Positions 29,140 to 39,059 of a stretch of DNA of 64,000 bases are shown here, one piece after another. Below the pieces are notes generated by a model, which was not told where the DNA came from, did no database searches, and saw only the letters and a program-made list of their open reading frames with translations. Source of the DNA: Croceicoccus mobilis (GTDB lineage: Bacteria; Pseudomonadota; Alphaproteobacteria; Sphingomonadales; Sphingomonadaceae); contig NZ_LYWZ01000011.1 in NCBI RefSeq assembly GCF_001661965.1, forward strand, positions 186,001-250,000. The letters run 5' to 3'. The translations under genes and the position numbers were made by a program. Numbering within the stretch: the stretch's first letter is position 1; each line of letters starts with the position of its first letter.

Positions 29140-29757
29140 TCAAAGTTTCACGCCCGCGCCCACTTCGGGGCGGGTGTTGATGGTGGCGTCCTCCGGACGG
29201 CGCGAAACCTGCTTTGCAATGTTCTGGCTGCGCGGATTCGGGCGGTGGCGCAGGGTCAGCACGATGGCGCCGACCATGGCGACCAGCAGGATTACGCCAG
29301 CAGCTTCGAACAGGAACAGATACTTGCCGTAAAGCAGCGCACCGATGGACTGGATGTTGCTTGCGCCCTCAACCGCAGCCGACGTGCCGTCGGGCGTGCC
29401 AAGCGTCACGCCGCCCGCGTTCCATGCGACGAGGCCGACAAACAGCTCGACGAAGAGGACAAGCGCGATCAGCGCACCCAGCGGGGCATTCTTGATGAAC
29501 CCTGCCCGCAGCTCCGAAAAGTCGATGTCGAGCATCATGACCACGAAGAGGAAGAGCACGGCGACCGCGCCCACATAGACGATGACCAGCAGCATGGCGA
29601 TGAACTCCGCCCCCACGAGCACCATCAGGGCGGCCGCGTTGAAGAAGGCGAGGATCAGCCACAGCACGGAATGCACCGGGTTCCTCGCCATGATGACGAA
29701 GCAGGCCGATGCGATCACGAGGGCCGAGAAGAGGTAGAAGGTGATGGTCTGGATCAT
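29140..29757 (-). CDS. nuoJ: NADH-quinone oxidoreductase subunit J
   Basis: Membrane subunit of complex I with five helices; [20 protein letters not shown] is the conserved third helix, thought to take part in coupling. The protein is 205 residues; its C-terminal 40 residues are a polar tail on the membrane surface. It follows nuoI by 27 bases. Confidence 0.96.
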   Translation of the reverse strand: MIQTITFYLFSALVIASACFVIMARNPVHSVLWLILAFFNAAALMVLVGAEFIAMLLVIVYVGAVAVLFLFVVMMLDIDFSELRAGFIKNAPLGALIALVLFVELFVGLVAWNAGGVTLGTPDGTSAAVEGASNIQSIGALLYGKYLFLFEAAGVILLVAMVGAIVLTLRHRPNPRSQNIAKQVSRRPEDATINTRPEVGAGVKL

Positions 29758-29784
29758 GGCTTCGGATATCCCGCGTGCGCGCCC

Positions 29785-30270
29785 CTAGCGATAGGGCGCA
29801 TCGGCTTCAAGGTTCGCGGCGATGGCACGCTCCCACTTGTCCCCGTTGGCCAGCAGTTTCGCCTTGTCATAGAGCAGTTCCTCACGCGTTTCGGTCGCGT
29901 ATTCGAAATTCGGCCCCTCGACGACGGCGTCGACCGGACATGCTTCCTGGCAAAAGCCGCAGAAGATGCACTTGGTCATGTCGATGTCGTAGCGCGTGGT
30001 GCGGCGGCTGCCGTCCTCGCGCGGTTCGGCCTCGATCGTGATGGCCTGCGCCGGGCACACCGCTTCGCACAATTTGCACGCGATGCAGCGTTCCTCACCG
30101 TTCGGATAGCGACGCAGCGCATGTTCGCCGCGGAAACGCGGGGACAGCGGGTTCTTTTCGAACGGATAGTTGATCGTCGCCTTGGGCTTGAAGAAATACT
30201 TCAGCGTCAGCGCGTGCGCCTTCACGAACTCCCAGAGGGTGAACGATTTTATGAGCTGTGCGGCAGTCAT
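29785..30270 (-). CDS. nuoI: NADH-quinone oxidoreductase subunit I
   Basis: Carries the N6a and N6b [4Fe-4S] clusters that pass electrons toward NuoB. Two ferredoxin-type motifs are seen: [12 protein letters not shown] and [15 protein letters not shown] at 30270 overlaps the nuoH stop (ATGA) and gives 161 residues, the usual size; the open frame to 30297 adds nine residues inside nuoH and is not preferred. Confidence 0.97.
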   Translation of the reverse strand: MTAAQLIKSFTLWEFVKAHALTLKYFFKPKATINYPFEKNPLSPRFRGEHALRRYPNGEERCIACKLCEAVCPAQAITIEAEPREDGSRRTTRYDIDMTKCIFCGFCQEACPVDAVVEGPNFEYATETREELLYDKAKLLANGDKWERAIAANLEADAPYR

Positions 30271-31313
30271 GCTGCGAACCTCGTGAACATGAGCCACCCG
30301 CTGGTCAGCACGACGAACAGCAGCGACAGGGGAAGGAACACCTTCCAGCCAAGACGCATCAGCTGGTCATAGCGGAAGCGGGGGACGGTCGCCTTCACCC
30401 AGGAGAAGACGAAGAAGAAGAACAGGATCTTGAGCAGAAGCCACACGAAGCCCGGGATCACATAGAGGAACCCGATGTCGAGCGGCGGCAGATAGCCACC
30501 GAAAAACAGCACCGCGTTCAACGTGCACATCAGCAGCACGTTGGCATATTCGCCCAGCCAGAACAGCGCGAAGCTCATCGAGGAATATTCGGTCTGATAG
30601 CCTGCCACCAGCTCGCTTTCCGCCTCGGTCAGGTCGAACGGCGCGCGCGCGGTTTCAGCCAGCGAGGAGATGAGGAACATCACGAAGATCGGGAACAGCA
30701 GGATGTTGAAGAAAAAGCCGTTGACGATGCCAAGGCCAAAGCCGCGCTGCGCCTCGACGATCTGGTACATGTTGCTCGACCCGGCATAGAGGATCACGCA
30801 CACAAGGATGAAGCCGATCGAGACTTCGTAGCTGATCATCTGCGCGGCAGCGCGCATGGCCGAGAAGAACGGATATTTCGAGTTCGAGGCCCAGCCCGAG
30901 ATCACGACACCATAAACACCCAGCGAGCTGATCGCGAGGATGTAGAGGAGGCCGATATTGATGTCGGCAAGGATCGCGCCCGAATTGAACGGGATCACCG
31001 CCCAGGCCATCAGCGCGACGGTAAAGGTTATGATCGGCGCGATCAGGAACAGACCCTTGTTCGCGGCGGTCGGGACGATGGTTTCCTGCAGGAACACCTT
31101 CAGACCGTCAGCAAACGACTGGAGCAGGCCGAACGGCCCGACCACGTTGGGCCCGCGGCGCAATGCCATGGCGGCCCAGATCTTGCGGTCGGCATAGATG
31201 ATCATGGCCACGCCCAGCATCAGCGGGAGGGCGATGAGCAGGATGCCGCAAACGGTCGCGACAAACCACGCCCACTCATAGCTCATGCCAAGATTGACGA
31301 AGAAGTCGGTCAT
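30267..31313 (-). CDS. nuoH: NADH-quinone oxidoreductase subunit H
   Basis: Membrane subunit that forms much of the quinone chamber and connects the hydrophilic and membrane arms. Conserved blocks: [41 protein letters not shown] (quinone-site acidic residues) and [19 protein letters not shown]. It has 348 residues and about eight to nine helices. It overlaps nuoG by four bases at its start and nuoI by four bases at its end. Confidence 0.97.
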   Translation of the reverse strand: MTDFFVNLGMSYEWAWFVATVCGILLIALPLMLGVAMIIYADRKIWAAMALRRGPNVVGPFGLLQSFADGLKVFLQETIVPTAANKGLFLIAPIITFTVALMAWAVIPFNSGAILADINIGLLYILAISSLGVYGVVISGWASNSKYPFFSAMRAAAQMISYEVSIGFILVCVILYAGSSNMYQIVEAQRGFGLGIVNGFFFNILLFPIFVMFLISSLAETARAPFDLTEAESELVAGYQTEYSSMSFALFWLGEYANVLLMCTLNAVLFFGGYLPPLDIGFLYVIPGFVWLLLKILFFFFVFSWVKATVPRFRYDQLMRLGWKVFLPLSLLFVVLTSGWLMFTRFAA

Positions 31314-33316
31314 TCCGCGGCCTCCGCGATTTCCTCACCATGCCAGAGTTCGGCAGAGCAACGCTGCATCGTCGGGCTGGCGCGGAGGATCGGATTGGTA
31401 AGATAGGGGTCGGCAATCGGGTAGTTCCCGATTACGCCCGAAGCATCGCCGCCGCCTGCCGGAAGCGTGCCGCCGCTAACGGCAAGCCCTTCATTCGCCA
31501 ATGCCGGCGTATCGGCGAACATGGCAGCGCGCAGTTCATTGTAACTGTCGAAGCCGACCGAAACGCCCAGCGCATCGGCAAGCGCGCGCAGGATCGTCCA
31601 GTCTTCGCGAGCGTCGCCGGGGGCGAATACCGCCTTCTCGCTACGCTGCACGCGGCCCTCGATATTGACGTAAGTGCCCGCCTTTTCAGGGAAAGCGGCG
31701 GCCGGCAGGATGATGTCTGCCGCATGCGCGCCCTTGTCGCCGTGGTGGCCGATATAGACCTTGAGCGCATCGGGGAACACTGTGAAGTCCATCTCGTCCG
31801 CGCCAAGCGACAGCAGGACTTTCGGCTTTGCCGCCACGATGTCCGCCATGCCGCCCTTCTGCGCGAGGCCGAGCAGCAGCCCGCCCATGCGCGAGGGCGA
31901 GAAGTGGAGCGAGTTGAACCCGTTCCAGCCGTCCTTCACGACGTTGAATTCCGCTGCCAGCGCCAACGCCTTGTTCAGCGCGCCGCGCCCCAGCGCGGCA
32001 CCGCCGACGATGATCGCGGGGCGCTCCGCCCCCTTCATCGCGTCGACCACTTCGCTGGAAAGCGAATTCAGCACCGACAGATCGTTGCCAAGGAAGGTCG
32101 CCGGATAGGTCGTGTCGTATTCCGGACCGACATGGAAGAACTTCGCGCCCTTCTTCGCAGCCTTGCGCAGGCGCACGTTGAGGAGCGGAGCCTCATGACG
32201 GATCTGGCTGCCGATCACCAGCACGGCATCGGCGTTCTCGATCTCTGCCAGCGTGGTGTTGAAGTTCACCGCAGGCAGGCTGGAAGTGTCATAGACCAGA
32301 CCGGTCTGACGGCCTTCCATCAAAGTCGAGCCGCAGGCCTTCAGCAACGCCTTGGCTGCGAACATGGTCTCGCAATCGACGAGATCGCCATAGACGGCAG
32401 CAATCGCGTCGCCGGCCTTGGCAGCCTTGATCTTCTTGAAGGCTTCGTCCCAGCTCGATGCCTCCAGCTTGCCGCGCTTGCGGATCCAGACCTTGTCCAG
32501 ACGGCGACGCGTCAGGCCATCGACCGCGTAACGCGACTTGTCGGCGATCCATTCCTCGTTGACGTCATCGTTGATGCGCGGCTGGATGCGCAGCACTTCG
32601 CGGCCACGGCTGTCGATGCGGATATTCGCGCCAACCGCGTCCATCACGTCGATGCCCAGCGTCTTCTTCAGCTCCCACGGACGCGCTTCGAACGCATAAG
32701 GGCGGCTGGTCAGTGCGCCCACCGGGCACAGATCGATCACATTGGCCGAGAGTTCATGCTTGGCCGCATGCTCAAGGTAGGTGGTGATCTGCATGTTCTC
32801 GCCGCGATAGAGCGCGCCGATCTCGTCCACGCCCGCGATCTCTTCGGAAAAGCGTACGCAGCGGGTGCAGTGGATGCAGCGCGTCATCGTCGTCTTGATG
32901 AGCGGACCCATGTATTTTTCGGTCACCGCACGCTTGTTTTCCTCATAGCGCGTGGCGCCGCGGCCATAGGCCACCGACTGGTCCTGCAGATCGCATTCGC
33001 CGCCCTGGTCGCAGATCGGGCAATCGAGCGGATGGTTGATGAGGAGAAACTCCATCACCCCTTCCCGCGCCTTTTTCACCATTTCGGAATCGGTGCGGAT
33101 TTCCTGGCCGTCAGTGGCCGGAAGCGCGCACGAAGCCTGCGGCTTCGGCGGTCCCGGCTTCACCTCGACGAGGCACATGCGGCAGTTCCCGGCAATCGAA
33201 AGCCGCTCGTGATAGCAGAAACGCGGGATCTCCTTGCCGGCAAGCTCACACGCTTGCAGCACGGTAGCCCCTGCGGGGACCTCGATTTCCTGTCCGTCTA
33301 CGGTTACCTTGGGCAT
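31310..33316 (-). CDS. nuoG: NADH-quinone oxidoreductase subunit G
   Basis: Iron-sulfur subunit of the NADH-oxidising arm. The N-terminal 2Fe-2S domain shows [15 protein letters not shown] and a later Cys in QASCALP; the His/Cys cluster site is [18 protein letters not shown]; a [4Fe-4S] motif is CIHCTRC. The C-terminal part is the molybdopterin-oxidoreductase-like fold without its cofactor, as in all complex I. Its 668 residues are close to other alphaproteobacterial subunits. The start overlaps the nuoF stop by one base. A 747-codon open frame opposite is a shadow. Confidence 0.97.
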   Translation of the reverse strand: MPKVTVDGQEIEVPAGATVLQACELAGKEIPRFCYHERLSIAGNCRMCLVEVKPGPPKPQASCALPATDGQEIRTDSEMVKKAREGVMEFLLINHPLDCPICDQGGECDLQDQSVAYGRGATRYEENKRAVTEKYMGPLIKTTMTRCIHCTRCVRFSEEIAGVDEIGALYRGENMQITTYLEHAAKHELSANVIDLCPVGALTSRPYAFEARPWELKKTLGIDVMDAVGANIRIDSRGREVLRIQPRINDDVNEEWIADKSRYAVDGLTRRRLDKVWIRKRGKLEASSWDEAFKKIKAAKAGDAIAAVYGDLVDCETMFAAKALLKACGSTLMEGRQTGLVYDTSSLPAVNFNTTLAEIENADAVLVIGSQIRHEAPLLNVRLRKAAKKGAKFFHVGPEYDTTYPATFLGNDLSVLNSLSSEVVDAMKGAERPAIIVGGAALGRGALNKALALAAEFNVVKDGWNGFNSLHFSPSRMGGLLLGLAQKGGMADIVAAKPKVLLSLGADEMDFTVFPDALKVYIGHHGDKGAHAADIILPAAAFPEKAGTYVNIEGRVQRSEKAVFAPGDAREDWTILRALADALGVSVGFDSYNELRAAMFADTPALANEGLAVSGGTLPAGGGDASGVIGNYPIADPYLTNPILRASPTMQRCSAELWHGEEIAEAAE

Positions 33317-34605
33317 TATTCCGCCGCCTCTGCCATGTTACCGGCTTCCTTGATCCGGCGCTCCAGTTCGGGCCGGAAATGCTTGATCAGGCCCTGGATC
33401 GGCCATGCGGCCGCGTCGCCAAGGGCGCAGATGGTGTGGCCTTCGACCTGCTTGGTCACCTGGAAAAGCATGTCGATCTCCTCGACATTGGCATCGCCGG
33501 TGCGCAGGCGTTCCATCACGCGCCACATCCACCCGGTGCCTTCGCGGCAGGGGGTGCACTGGCCGCAGCTCTCATGCTTGTAGAAATAGCTGATCCGGCT
33601 GATCGCCTTCACGATGTCGGTGGACTTGTCCATCACGATCACCGCTGCCGTACCCAGACCAGACCCAACTGCCTTGAGGCCGTCGAAATCCATCGGCGCG
33701 TCCCAGATCTGCTCAGCCGGAACCAGCGGAACCGACGAACCGCCGGGGATCACGGCGAGGAGATTGTCCTTGCCGCCGCGAATGCCGCCGCAGTGCTTTT
33801 CGATCAGCTCGCCGAAGGGGATGCCCATGGCTTCCTCGACGACGCAGGGCTTGTTCACATGGCCCGAGATCTGGAAGAGCTTGGTGCCCTTGTTGTTTTC
33901 GCGCCCAAAGCTGGAGAACCATGCCCCGCCGCGGCGCATGATCGTGGGCGTGACCGCGATCGATTCCACATTGTTCACGGTCGTCGGGCAGCCGTAAAGG
34001 CCCGCCCCTGCCGGGAACGGAGGCTTGAGGCGGGGCTGGCCCTTCTTGCCCTCAAGGCTTTCGATCATCGCGGTTTCTTCGCCGCAGATATAGGCGCCTG
34101 CGCCTCGGTGAACGAAGACATCGAAATCATAGCCCGAGCCGGACGCGTTCTTGCCGATCAGGCCAGCGTCATACGCCTCCTGAACGGCGGCGAAGAGCAC
34201 TTCGGCTTCACGGATGTATTCACCGCGGATGTAGATATAGGCAGCGCGTGCGCGCATCGCGAAACCCGCGACCAGCGCGCCTTCGATCAGCTTGTGCGGA
34301 TCGTGGCGCATGATCTCGCGGTCCTTGCAGGAACCGGGTTCGGATTCGTCGGCGTTGATCACCAGGAAGCTGGGACGACCGTCTTTGCTTTCCTTGGGCA
34401 TGAACGACCATTTCAGTCCGGTCGGGAAACCCGCACCACCCCGGCCGCGCAGGCCCGAGGCTTTGACCTCCTCGATGATCGCGTCCTGCCCCTTGGCAAG
34501 AATGTCCTTGGTGTTGTCCCAGTCGCCGCGCTTTTTCGCCGCGTCGAGGTTCCACGGCTGGTAGCCGTAGACATTGGTGAAGATGCGATCCTTGTCTTCA
34601 AGCAT
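33316..34605 (-). CDS. nuoF: NADH-quinone oxidoreductase subunit F
   Basis: Binds NADH and FMN, where electrons enter complex I. Visible: [15 protein letters not shown] (FMN site), [20 protein letters not shown], and the N3 [4Fe-4S] ligands in [13 protein letters not shown] plus the later Cys in HTICALGD. 429 residues, full length. ATG 34605 comes three bases after the 44-residue membrane gene that separates it from nuoE. Confidence 0.97.
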   Translation of the reverse strand: MLEDKDRIFTNVYGYQPWNLDAAKKRGDWDNTKDILAKGQDAIIEEVKASGLRGRGGAGFPTGLKWSFMPKESKDGRPSFLVINADESEPGSCKDREIMRHDPHKLIEGALVAGFAMRARAAYIYIRGEYIREAEVLFAAVQEAYDAGLIGKNASGSGYDFDVFVHRGAGAYICGEETAMIESLEGKKGQPRLKPPFPAGAGLYGCPTTVNNVESIAVTPTIMRRGGAWFSSFGRENNKGTKLFQISGHVNKPCVVEEAMGIPFGELIEKHCGGIRGGKDNLLAVIPGGSSVPLVPAEQIWDAPMDFDGLKAVGSGLGTAAVIVMDKSTDIVKAISRISYFYKHESCGQCTPCREGTGWMWRVMERLRTGDANVEEIDMLFQVTKQVEGHTICALGDAAAWPIQGLIKHFRPELERRIKEAGNMAEAAE

Positions 34606-34608
34606 GGA

Positions 34609-34743
34609 TCATACTCCGAATACGAAAATTGCGGCGACGGCGAGTATCGCGACGAGCGCGATTGTCTTCACGAGGCCTTTGAGGACTTTCCACGCGATGA
34701 TCACACCAACAAGCGCGACGATGATCGGGATGAACGGCTCCAT
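34609..34743 (-). CDS. 44-residue membrane protein inside the nuo operon
   Basis: A very small protein consisting mainly of two hydrophobic segments (about residues 4-20 and 26-43) separated by KVLKGLVK, so it probably forms a membrane hairpin. Its ATG at 34743 overlaps the stop of the preceding 58-residue gene (ATGA), and nuoF begins three bases after its stop. The tight coupling on both sides is the main reason to call it a gene. The frame is open farther upstream (to 34929) but only out of phase across its neighbour. Function unknown; a complex I accessory or assembly factor is an inference from position. Confidence 0.7.
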   Translation of the reverse strand: MEPFIPIIVALVGVIIAWKVLKGLVKTIALVAILAVAAIFVFGV

Positions 34744-34919
34744 CACTCGCCATCCTTCTTCCCCTTTTGCGCCCCTTTTTGGGAGAGCGCGACGAAGACC
34801 GCGCCCAACGCCAGGAAGGTCGCGCCCATGGCCGCGTTCTTCGTGTAGAAAAACATCAGCGCCACCGCGAGAAACGCGATGCCGGCAAAGCGGTAATTGC
34901 GGGTATCCTGCGCAGCCAT
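34743..34919 (-). CDS. 58-residue membrane protein inside the nuo operon
   Basis: A small protein with two hydrophobic segments (about residues 12-28 and 32-48) and a strongly basic/polar tail (SQKGAQKGKKDGE), consistent with an inner-membrane hairpin with a cytoplasmic C-terminus. Its ATG (34919) overlaps the nuoE stop in an ATGA, and its stop overlaps the next small gene in the same way. I recognise no family. Its place between nuoE and nuoF makes it a candidate supernumerary or assembly protein of complex I, an untested inference. Confidence 0.7.
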   Translation of the reverse strand: MAAQDTRNYRFAGIAFLAVALMFFYTKNAAMGATFLALGAVFVALSQKGAQKGKKDGE

Positions 34920-35587
34920 CACCACTCACCCCGATAGTCGTGATTTTCGCCGACCATCGCGGTCAGCGTAGTCGGGCCGCCAACAGGCTCCACGGTGTGG
35001 CGGTCGGGATCCTGCGTGCCTTCCTTGGGCGTCTCGCCCTTGGCGAGCGCGTCGAGCACGGCGTCGAAACGCTCTGCCGTCAGATCCTCGTAATTGCCGT
35101 CATTGATCTGGACCATGGGCGCGCTGGAGCAATTGCCCATGCACTCGACCTCGGTCAGCGTCCACAGGCCGTCTTCGGTCGTATGGCCCTTCTTCATGCC
35201 GCGCGCCTTGCAACGCTCCATGATCTCGTCGCTGCCGCGCAGCCAGCACGGCGTGGTGCCGCACAGCTGGACGTGGAACTTGCCCACGGGAACGAGGTTG
35301 TACATCGTGTAGAAGGTCGCGACCTCGACCACGCGGATCACCGGCATGTCGAGATAGACAGCGACATATTCCATCACCGGGATCGGCAGCCAGCCCTGCG
35401 TATCGGTCTCTTCACCCACCTGCCGCTGCGCGAAGTCGAGCAGCGCCATCACGGCCGACTTCTGCCGCCCGTCGGGATAGCGCGCGATCGCGGCCTTCGC
35501 CTTGGCATCCCACGTTTCATTGAACGTGAAGCTGCCCCAACGCTCACGCATTTCGGGGGTTTCGGGTTCGATATAACGGTCGGCCAT
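34919..35587 (-). CDS. nuoE: NADH-quinone oxidoreductase subunit E
   Basis: Thioredoxin-fold 2Fe-2S (N1a) subunit of the NADH module. The four cluster Cys are in LCGTTPCWLRGSD and ECMGNCSSAPM. ATG at 35587 starts [17 protein letters not shown] and overlaps the stop of the upstream NTF2-like gene by one base (TAATG); a nine-codon longer frame is not preferred. The 222 residues include a polar C-terminal extension of about 35 residues (GETPKEGTQDPDRHTVEP region) beyond the core fold. Confidence 0.96.
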   Translation of the reverse strand: MADRYIEPETPEMRERWGSFTFNETWDAKAKAAIARYPDGRQKSAVMALLDFAQRQVGEETDTQGWLPIPVMEYVAVYLDMPVIRVVEVATFYTMYNLVPVGKFHVQLCGTTPCWLRGSDEIMERCKARGMKKGHTTEDGLWTLTEVECMGNCSSAPMVQINDGNYEDLTAERFDAVLDALAKGETPKEGTQDPDRHTVEPVGGPTTLTAMVGENHDYRGEW

Positions 35588-35937
35588 TAGCGGACGAACT
35601 CCACGCGAGAGCACTTGTCGCCCTCGAAGCTGTAGATGGCGACCACGTCGAACGGCTCGACCAGCTCGGATCCGTCCGAGGCCGGGCCGCGCGTGACATG
35701 TTCGCGGAAGATGACGTAATCGCCGACTGCCTGCTTATCGACAATCTCGGCGTGGTTCTGCGGCCATTTGGCGAAAGCGGCGGCAAGGCCCGAGCGCGTG
35801 CCTTCCTTGCCTTCGCGCACCACATCGCCGCGATAGCCCGCTTCGCAGGCATCGTCGGTCATGTACGACACATAGGCGTCGACATCCTGGGCATTATAGG
35901 CCGCGATCATGGCCTCGGCGGTTGCGAGGTTGCTCAC
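35587..35937 (-). CDS. NTF2/SnoaL-like protein inside the nuo operon
   Basis: A 116-residue soluble protein with the layout of the NTF2-like superfamily: N-terminal helices ([20 protein letters not shown]) followed by curved beta strands ending in [19 protein letters not shown]. Members may be enzymes, binding proteins or immunity proteins, so no activity can be given. I choose GTG at 35937 because it overlaps the nuoD stop (GTGA); a GTG nine bases upstream is possible. The stop overlaps the nuoE ATG. It is thus translationally embedded between nuoD and nuoE, where no standard complex I subunit belongs. Confidence 0.8.
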   Translation of the reverse strand: MSNLATAEAMIAAYNAQDVDAYVSYMTDDACEAGYRGDVVREGKEGTRSGLAAAFAKWPQNHAEIVDKQAVGDYVIFREHVTRGPASDGSELVEPFDVVAIYSFEGDKCSRVEFVR

Positions 35938-37145
35938 CGGTCGCACTCCCCGAACACCACGTCGATCGCGCCCAGAATGGCGGTTGCGTCGGGCAGCATG
36001 TGGCCCTTGCTCATCATGTCCATCGCCTGCAGGTGCGAGAACGCCGTCGGGCGGATCTTGCAGCGATAGGGCTTGTTGCTGCCGTCGGAGACGAGATAGA
36101 CGCCGAATTCACCCTTCGGGCTTTCGGTCGCCACGTAAACCTCGCCCGCGGGAACGTGGAAGCCTTCGGTGTAGAGCTTGAAGTGGTGGATCAGCGCTTC
36201 CATCGACTGCTTCATCTCACCGCGCTTGGGCGGCGAAACCTTGCGGTCGTCGGAGCAGATCGGACCACCCGGCATCTCGGCGATGCACTGCTTGATGATC
36301 TTGGCCGACTGATAGACCTCTTCCACGCGGACCATGAAGCGATCATAGCAATCGCCATTGGTGCCAACCGGAATTTCGAAGTCCATGCGGTCATAGACAT
36401 CGTAAGGCTGCGACTTGCGCAGATCCCATTCGATGCCGCTGCCGCGGATCAGCGGACCGGAAAAGCCCCACTTCACCGCGTCTTCCTTCGACACGATGGC
36501 GATATCGACATTGCGCTGCTTGAAAATGCGGTTGTCCATGACAAGGCTCATGGCATCGCCGAACAGTTCGGGCAGGCGCTTGTCGATCCAGTCACCAATG
36601 TCGGTGAGGAGCTTTAGCGGCACGTCCTGGTGCACGCCGCCGGGGCGGAACCAGGCGCTGTGCATGCGCGCGCCCGAGGCACGTTCGAAGAAGTTGAGGC
36701 AATCCTCGCGCAGTTCGAACACCCACAGGTTCGGAGTCATCGCGCCAACGTCCATGACGTGGGAGCCGATGTTGAGCATGTGATTGCAGATGCGCGTCAG
36801 TTCCGCGAACAGCACGCGCAGGTACTGCGCGCGGATCGGGACTTCGACGTTCAGCAGCTTTTCGACCGCCAGCACATAGCTGTGCTCCATGCAGAGCGGC
36901 GAGCAATAGTCGAGCCGGTCGAAATACGGCAGCGCCTGCAGATAGGTCTTGTACTCGATCAGCTTTTCGGTCCCGCGGTGAAGCAGGCCGACATGCGGGT
37001 CGATACGCTCGATGAGCTCACCATCAAGCTCCATCACCATGCGCAGAACGCCGTGCGCCGCAGGGTGCTGCGGACCGAAGTTGATCGTGTAGTTGGTGAT
37101 GACCTCGTCGCCAGTGGTCGGCGACTCTTCGAGCTGCATGCTCAT
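35934..37145 (-). CDS. nuoD: NADH-quinone oxidoreductase subunit D
   Basis: The 49-kDa type subunit that helps form the quinone-binding pocket with NuoB. Conserved: [14 protein letters not shown] (quinone-site His), [15 protein letters not shown], and at the end [16 protein letters not shown]. It has 403 residues, so it is separate from NuoC rather than fused as in enterobacteria. It overlaps nuoC by four bases. Confidence 0.97.
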   Translation of the reverse strand: MSMQLEESPTTGDEVITNYTINFGPQHPAAHGVLRMVMELDGELIERIDPHVGLLHRGTEKLIEYKTYLQALPYFDRLDYCSPLCMEHSYVLAVEKLLNVEVPIRAQYLRVLFAELTRICNHMLNIGSHVMDVGAMTPNLWVFELREDCLNFFERASGARMHSAWFRPGGVHQDVPLKLLTDIGDWIDKRLPELFGDAMSLVMDNRIFKQRNVDIAIVSKEDAVKWGFSGPLIRGSGIEWDLRKSQPYDVYDRMDFEIPVGTNGDCYDRFMVRVEEVYQSAKIIKQCIAEMPGGPICSDDRKVSPPKRGEMKQSMEALIHHFKLYTEGFHVPAGEVYVATESPKGEFGVYLVSDGSNKPYRCKIRPTAFSHLQAMDMMSKGHMLPDATAILGAIDVVFGECDR

Positions 37146-38017
37146 GCGTCCTTACCTTCCTTGCCGTCAGCGTCAGGATCGCTCTTGTCGATCTCGGTCG
37201 CGCCTTCGGTGTCGGCCGTCTTGCCTTCGCGCTTGGGCTGATCGTCGCGGCTCTCGGTCGGGGCCGGAGCATCGGCATCCTTGCCTGCGTCACCTTCGGG
37301 AGCCTTGTCCGCAGCCTTCGCGTCGGTCTTGGCGCCAGCGCCGGTTTCCTTGGGACTGTCAGTGGTCTGCGGTTTGTCCACCGGCGGCGGAGCGGGCGTT
37401 TCGGCTGCCTTCTCGTCACCCGGCAGCACGTAATCGGCACCTTCCCACGGGCTCATGAAGTCAAAGCTGCGGAAATCCTGCGCCAGCGTAACCGGCTGGT
37501 AGACGACGCGCTTGTCTTCTTCGGAATAGCGCAGCTCGACATGGCCGGACAGCGGGAAATCCTTACGGAAAGGATGCCCTTCGAAGCCGTAGTCGGTGAG
37601 GATGCGGCGAAGATCGGGATTGCCTGCGAACAGCACGCCGAACATGTCGAAGACCTCACGCTCCAGCCAGCCTGCGACTGGCCAGATGTCGGTCACGGTC
37701 GGAACCGGCGTCGCCTCATCGGTCGAGGTCTTGACCACGATGCGATGGTTCTTGGTCAGCGACAGGAGGCAGTAGCACACCTCGAAACGCTCCGCGCGCG
37801 AGGGATAGTCGACGCCCGCGATTTCCATCAGCTGCTGGTATTCATGCGCGTCGCGAAGCAGGCGCAGCGCGGCATTCAGCTCGGAACGGACGACGCGCAG
37901 ATGCACCTCGCCATGCTCTTCCGTGGCGGAGACCAGCATGGAACCCAGCGCTGCGGACAGCGCATCCTTCACACCGTCGTTCGACGTGAATTTCGGGGCG
38001 GAATGAACGACAGCCAT
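37142..38017 (-). CDS. nuoC: NADH-quinone oxidoreductase subunit C with long acidic C-terminal tail
   Basis: The 30-kDa type subunit of the connecting module. Residues 1-200 hold the conserved fold, with [20 protein letters not shown] and [21 protein letters not shown]. Residues 201-291 (37142-37417) form a low-complexity tail rich in Ala, Asp, Glu, Lys, Pro and Thr that is not part of the family core and is probably disordered. The start overlaps the nuoB stop by one base, and the stop overlaps nuoD. The tail has no recognisable motif. Confidence 0.95.
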   Translation of the reverse strand: MAVVHSAPKFTSNDGVKDALSAALGSMLVSATEEHGEVHLRVVRSELNAALRLLRDAHEYQQLMEIAGVDYPSRAERFEVCYCLLSLTKNHRIVVKTSTDEATPVPTVTDIWPVAGWLEREVFDMFGVLFAGNPDLRRILTDYGFEGHPFRKDFPLSGHVELRYSEEDKRVVYQPVTLAQDFRSFDFMSPWEGADYVLPGDEKAAETPAPPPVDKPQTTDSPKETGAGAKTDAKAADKAPEGDAGKDADAPAPTESRDDQPKREGKTADTEGATEIDKSDPDADGKEGKDA

Positions 38018-38568
38018 CAGCGCTTCACCGTACCTTCGCGGCGGATCTTCCGCTGCAACTGCATGACGCCGTAAAGCAGCGCCTCAGCCGTGGGAGGGCA
38101 GCCGGGAACATAGATGTCGACCGGAACGATCCGGTCGCAGCCGCGCACGACCGAATAGGAATAGTGATAATAGCCGCCACCGTTCGCGCACGACCCCATC
38201 GAGATCACATATTTCGGATCCGACATCTGGTCATAGACCTTGCGGAGCGCAGGGGCCATCTTGTTGCACAGCGTGCCCGCGACGATCATCACGTCGCTCT
38301 GGCGCGGCGAAGCGCGCGGGGCAGCGCCGAAACGCTCCATGTCATAGCGCGGCATGTTCACGTGGATCATCTCCACCGCGCAGCAGGCAAGGCCGAAGGT
38401 CATCCACCACAGCGAACCGGTGCGGGCCCACTGGAACAGCTCTTCCGTGCTGGTCAGCAGGAAGCCCTTGTCGTTCACTTCGGTCTGAAGCGCGTTGAAA
38501 TAATCTGCGTCCGGCTGGCGGACTTCTCCGGGCTGTGCAGCCGCCGGAAGAGTTTCGTTCACTCCCAT
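38017..38568 (-). CDS. nuoB: NADH-quinone oxidoreductase subunit B
   Basis: Holds cluster N2, the final electron donor to quinone. The N2 ligands lie in [19 protein letters not shown] and [17 protein letters not shown] 38568 gives [15 protein letters not shown] and 183 residues, the usual size; the open frame extending to 38679 lies inside nuoA. The start is ten bases inside the nuoA end, so the genes are coupled. Confidence 0.97.
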   Translation of the reverse strand: MGVNETLPAAAQPGEVRQPDADYFNALQTEVNDKGFLLTSTEELFQWARTGSLWWMTFGLACCAVEMIHVNMPRYDMERFGAAPRASPRQSDVMIVAGTLCNKMAPALRKVYDQMSDPKYVISMGSCANGGGYYHYSYSVVRGCDRIVPVDIYVPGCPPTAEALLYGVMQLQRKIRREGTVKR

Positions 38569-38933
38569 TCCAGCGCTCCCTTTTTCCACGCATAGGCAAA
38601 ACCGATGATGAGTTCGAACAGGAACACCATCATCGTGATCCAGCCCGGCCATCCGGTCAGGTCCAGGCTCACCGCCCACGGGAAGAGGAAAGCCGCTTCC
38701 AGGTCGAAGATGATGAACAGGATCGCCACGAGATAGAAGCGCACGTCAAACTGGCTGCGCGGATCCTCGAACGCGGGGAAACCGCACTCATATTCCGAAA
38801 GCTTTTCCGCATCCGGATTATGCGCGCCTGTCAATCGGGCGACACCCATGGGAAGGAAGACGAAGAGGGCTGAAAGCCCCAGCGCGATCACCATGAAAAT
38901 GAAGATCGGCAGATATTGTGACAGCTCGACCAA
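38559..38933 (-). CDS. nuoA: NADH-quinone oxidoreductase subunit A
   Basis: Membrane subunit of complex I with three helices. The blocks [20 protein letters not shown] and [11 protein letters not shown] are family signatures. Its 124 residues start at TTG (38933), the only start near the conserved N-terminus, with an AGAGGG ribosome-binding site just upstream. It is the first gene of the complex I operon; a candidate promoter lies at 39006-39034. Confidence 0.96.
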   Translation of the reverse strand: MVELSQYLPIFIFMVIALGLSALFVFLPMGVARLTGAHNPDAEKLSEYECGFPAFEDPRSQFDVRFYLVAILFIIFDLEAAFLFPWAVSLDLTGWPGWITMMVFLFELIIGFAYAWKKGALEWE

Positions 38934-39005
38934 AAGGCCCTCTCTGGCTTCGCCGGAAACGACGGACTGAAAGGATGCGAATACATCGTTGCATCCGCGA
39001 AGAGC

Positions 39006-39034
39006 GCCCTAGGCACTGGCGTTAATATGCGCAA
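39006..39034 (-). promoter_or_regulatory. Candidate promoter of the nuo operon
   Basis: On the minus strand TTGCGC (39029-39034) is followed after 17 bases by TAGGGC (39006-39011). The -35 is fair and the -10 is weak. It is the best-spaced pair I found in the 126-base gap before nuoA. A small inverted repeat (GGATGC...GCATCC, 38974-38997) lies between it and the start codon. Confidence 0.3.
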
Positions 39035-39059
39035 GGGGGCTGATGGGGTAAGGTGACGA

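Noticed and set aside
31340-33583. A 747-codon open frame on the plus strand
   Set aside because: It lies opposite nuoG and nuoF, whose Fe-S and FMN motifs are unmistakable. The translation is Arg/His/Asp-rich without domain features, typical of an antisense frame in GC-rich DNA.
34609-34929. One 106-residue protein instead of two small genes between nuoE and nuoF
   Set aside because: The first 62 residues are the wrong frame over the 58-residue membrane protein; the ATGA overlaps support two separate small genes.
38974-38997. Inverted repeat GGATGC...GCATCC as a terminator of the upstream gene
   Set aside because: No T-run follows on either strand, and the neighbouring prepilin peptidase gene ends on the other side of the nuo promoter region; it may be chance.
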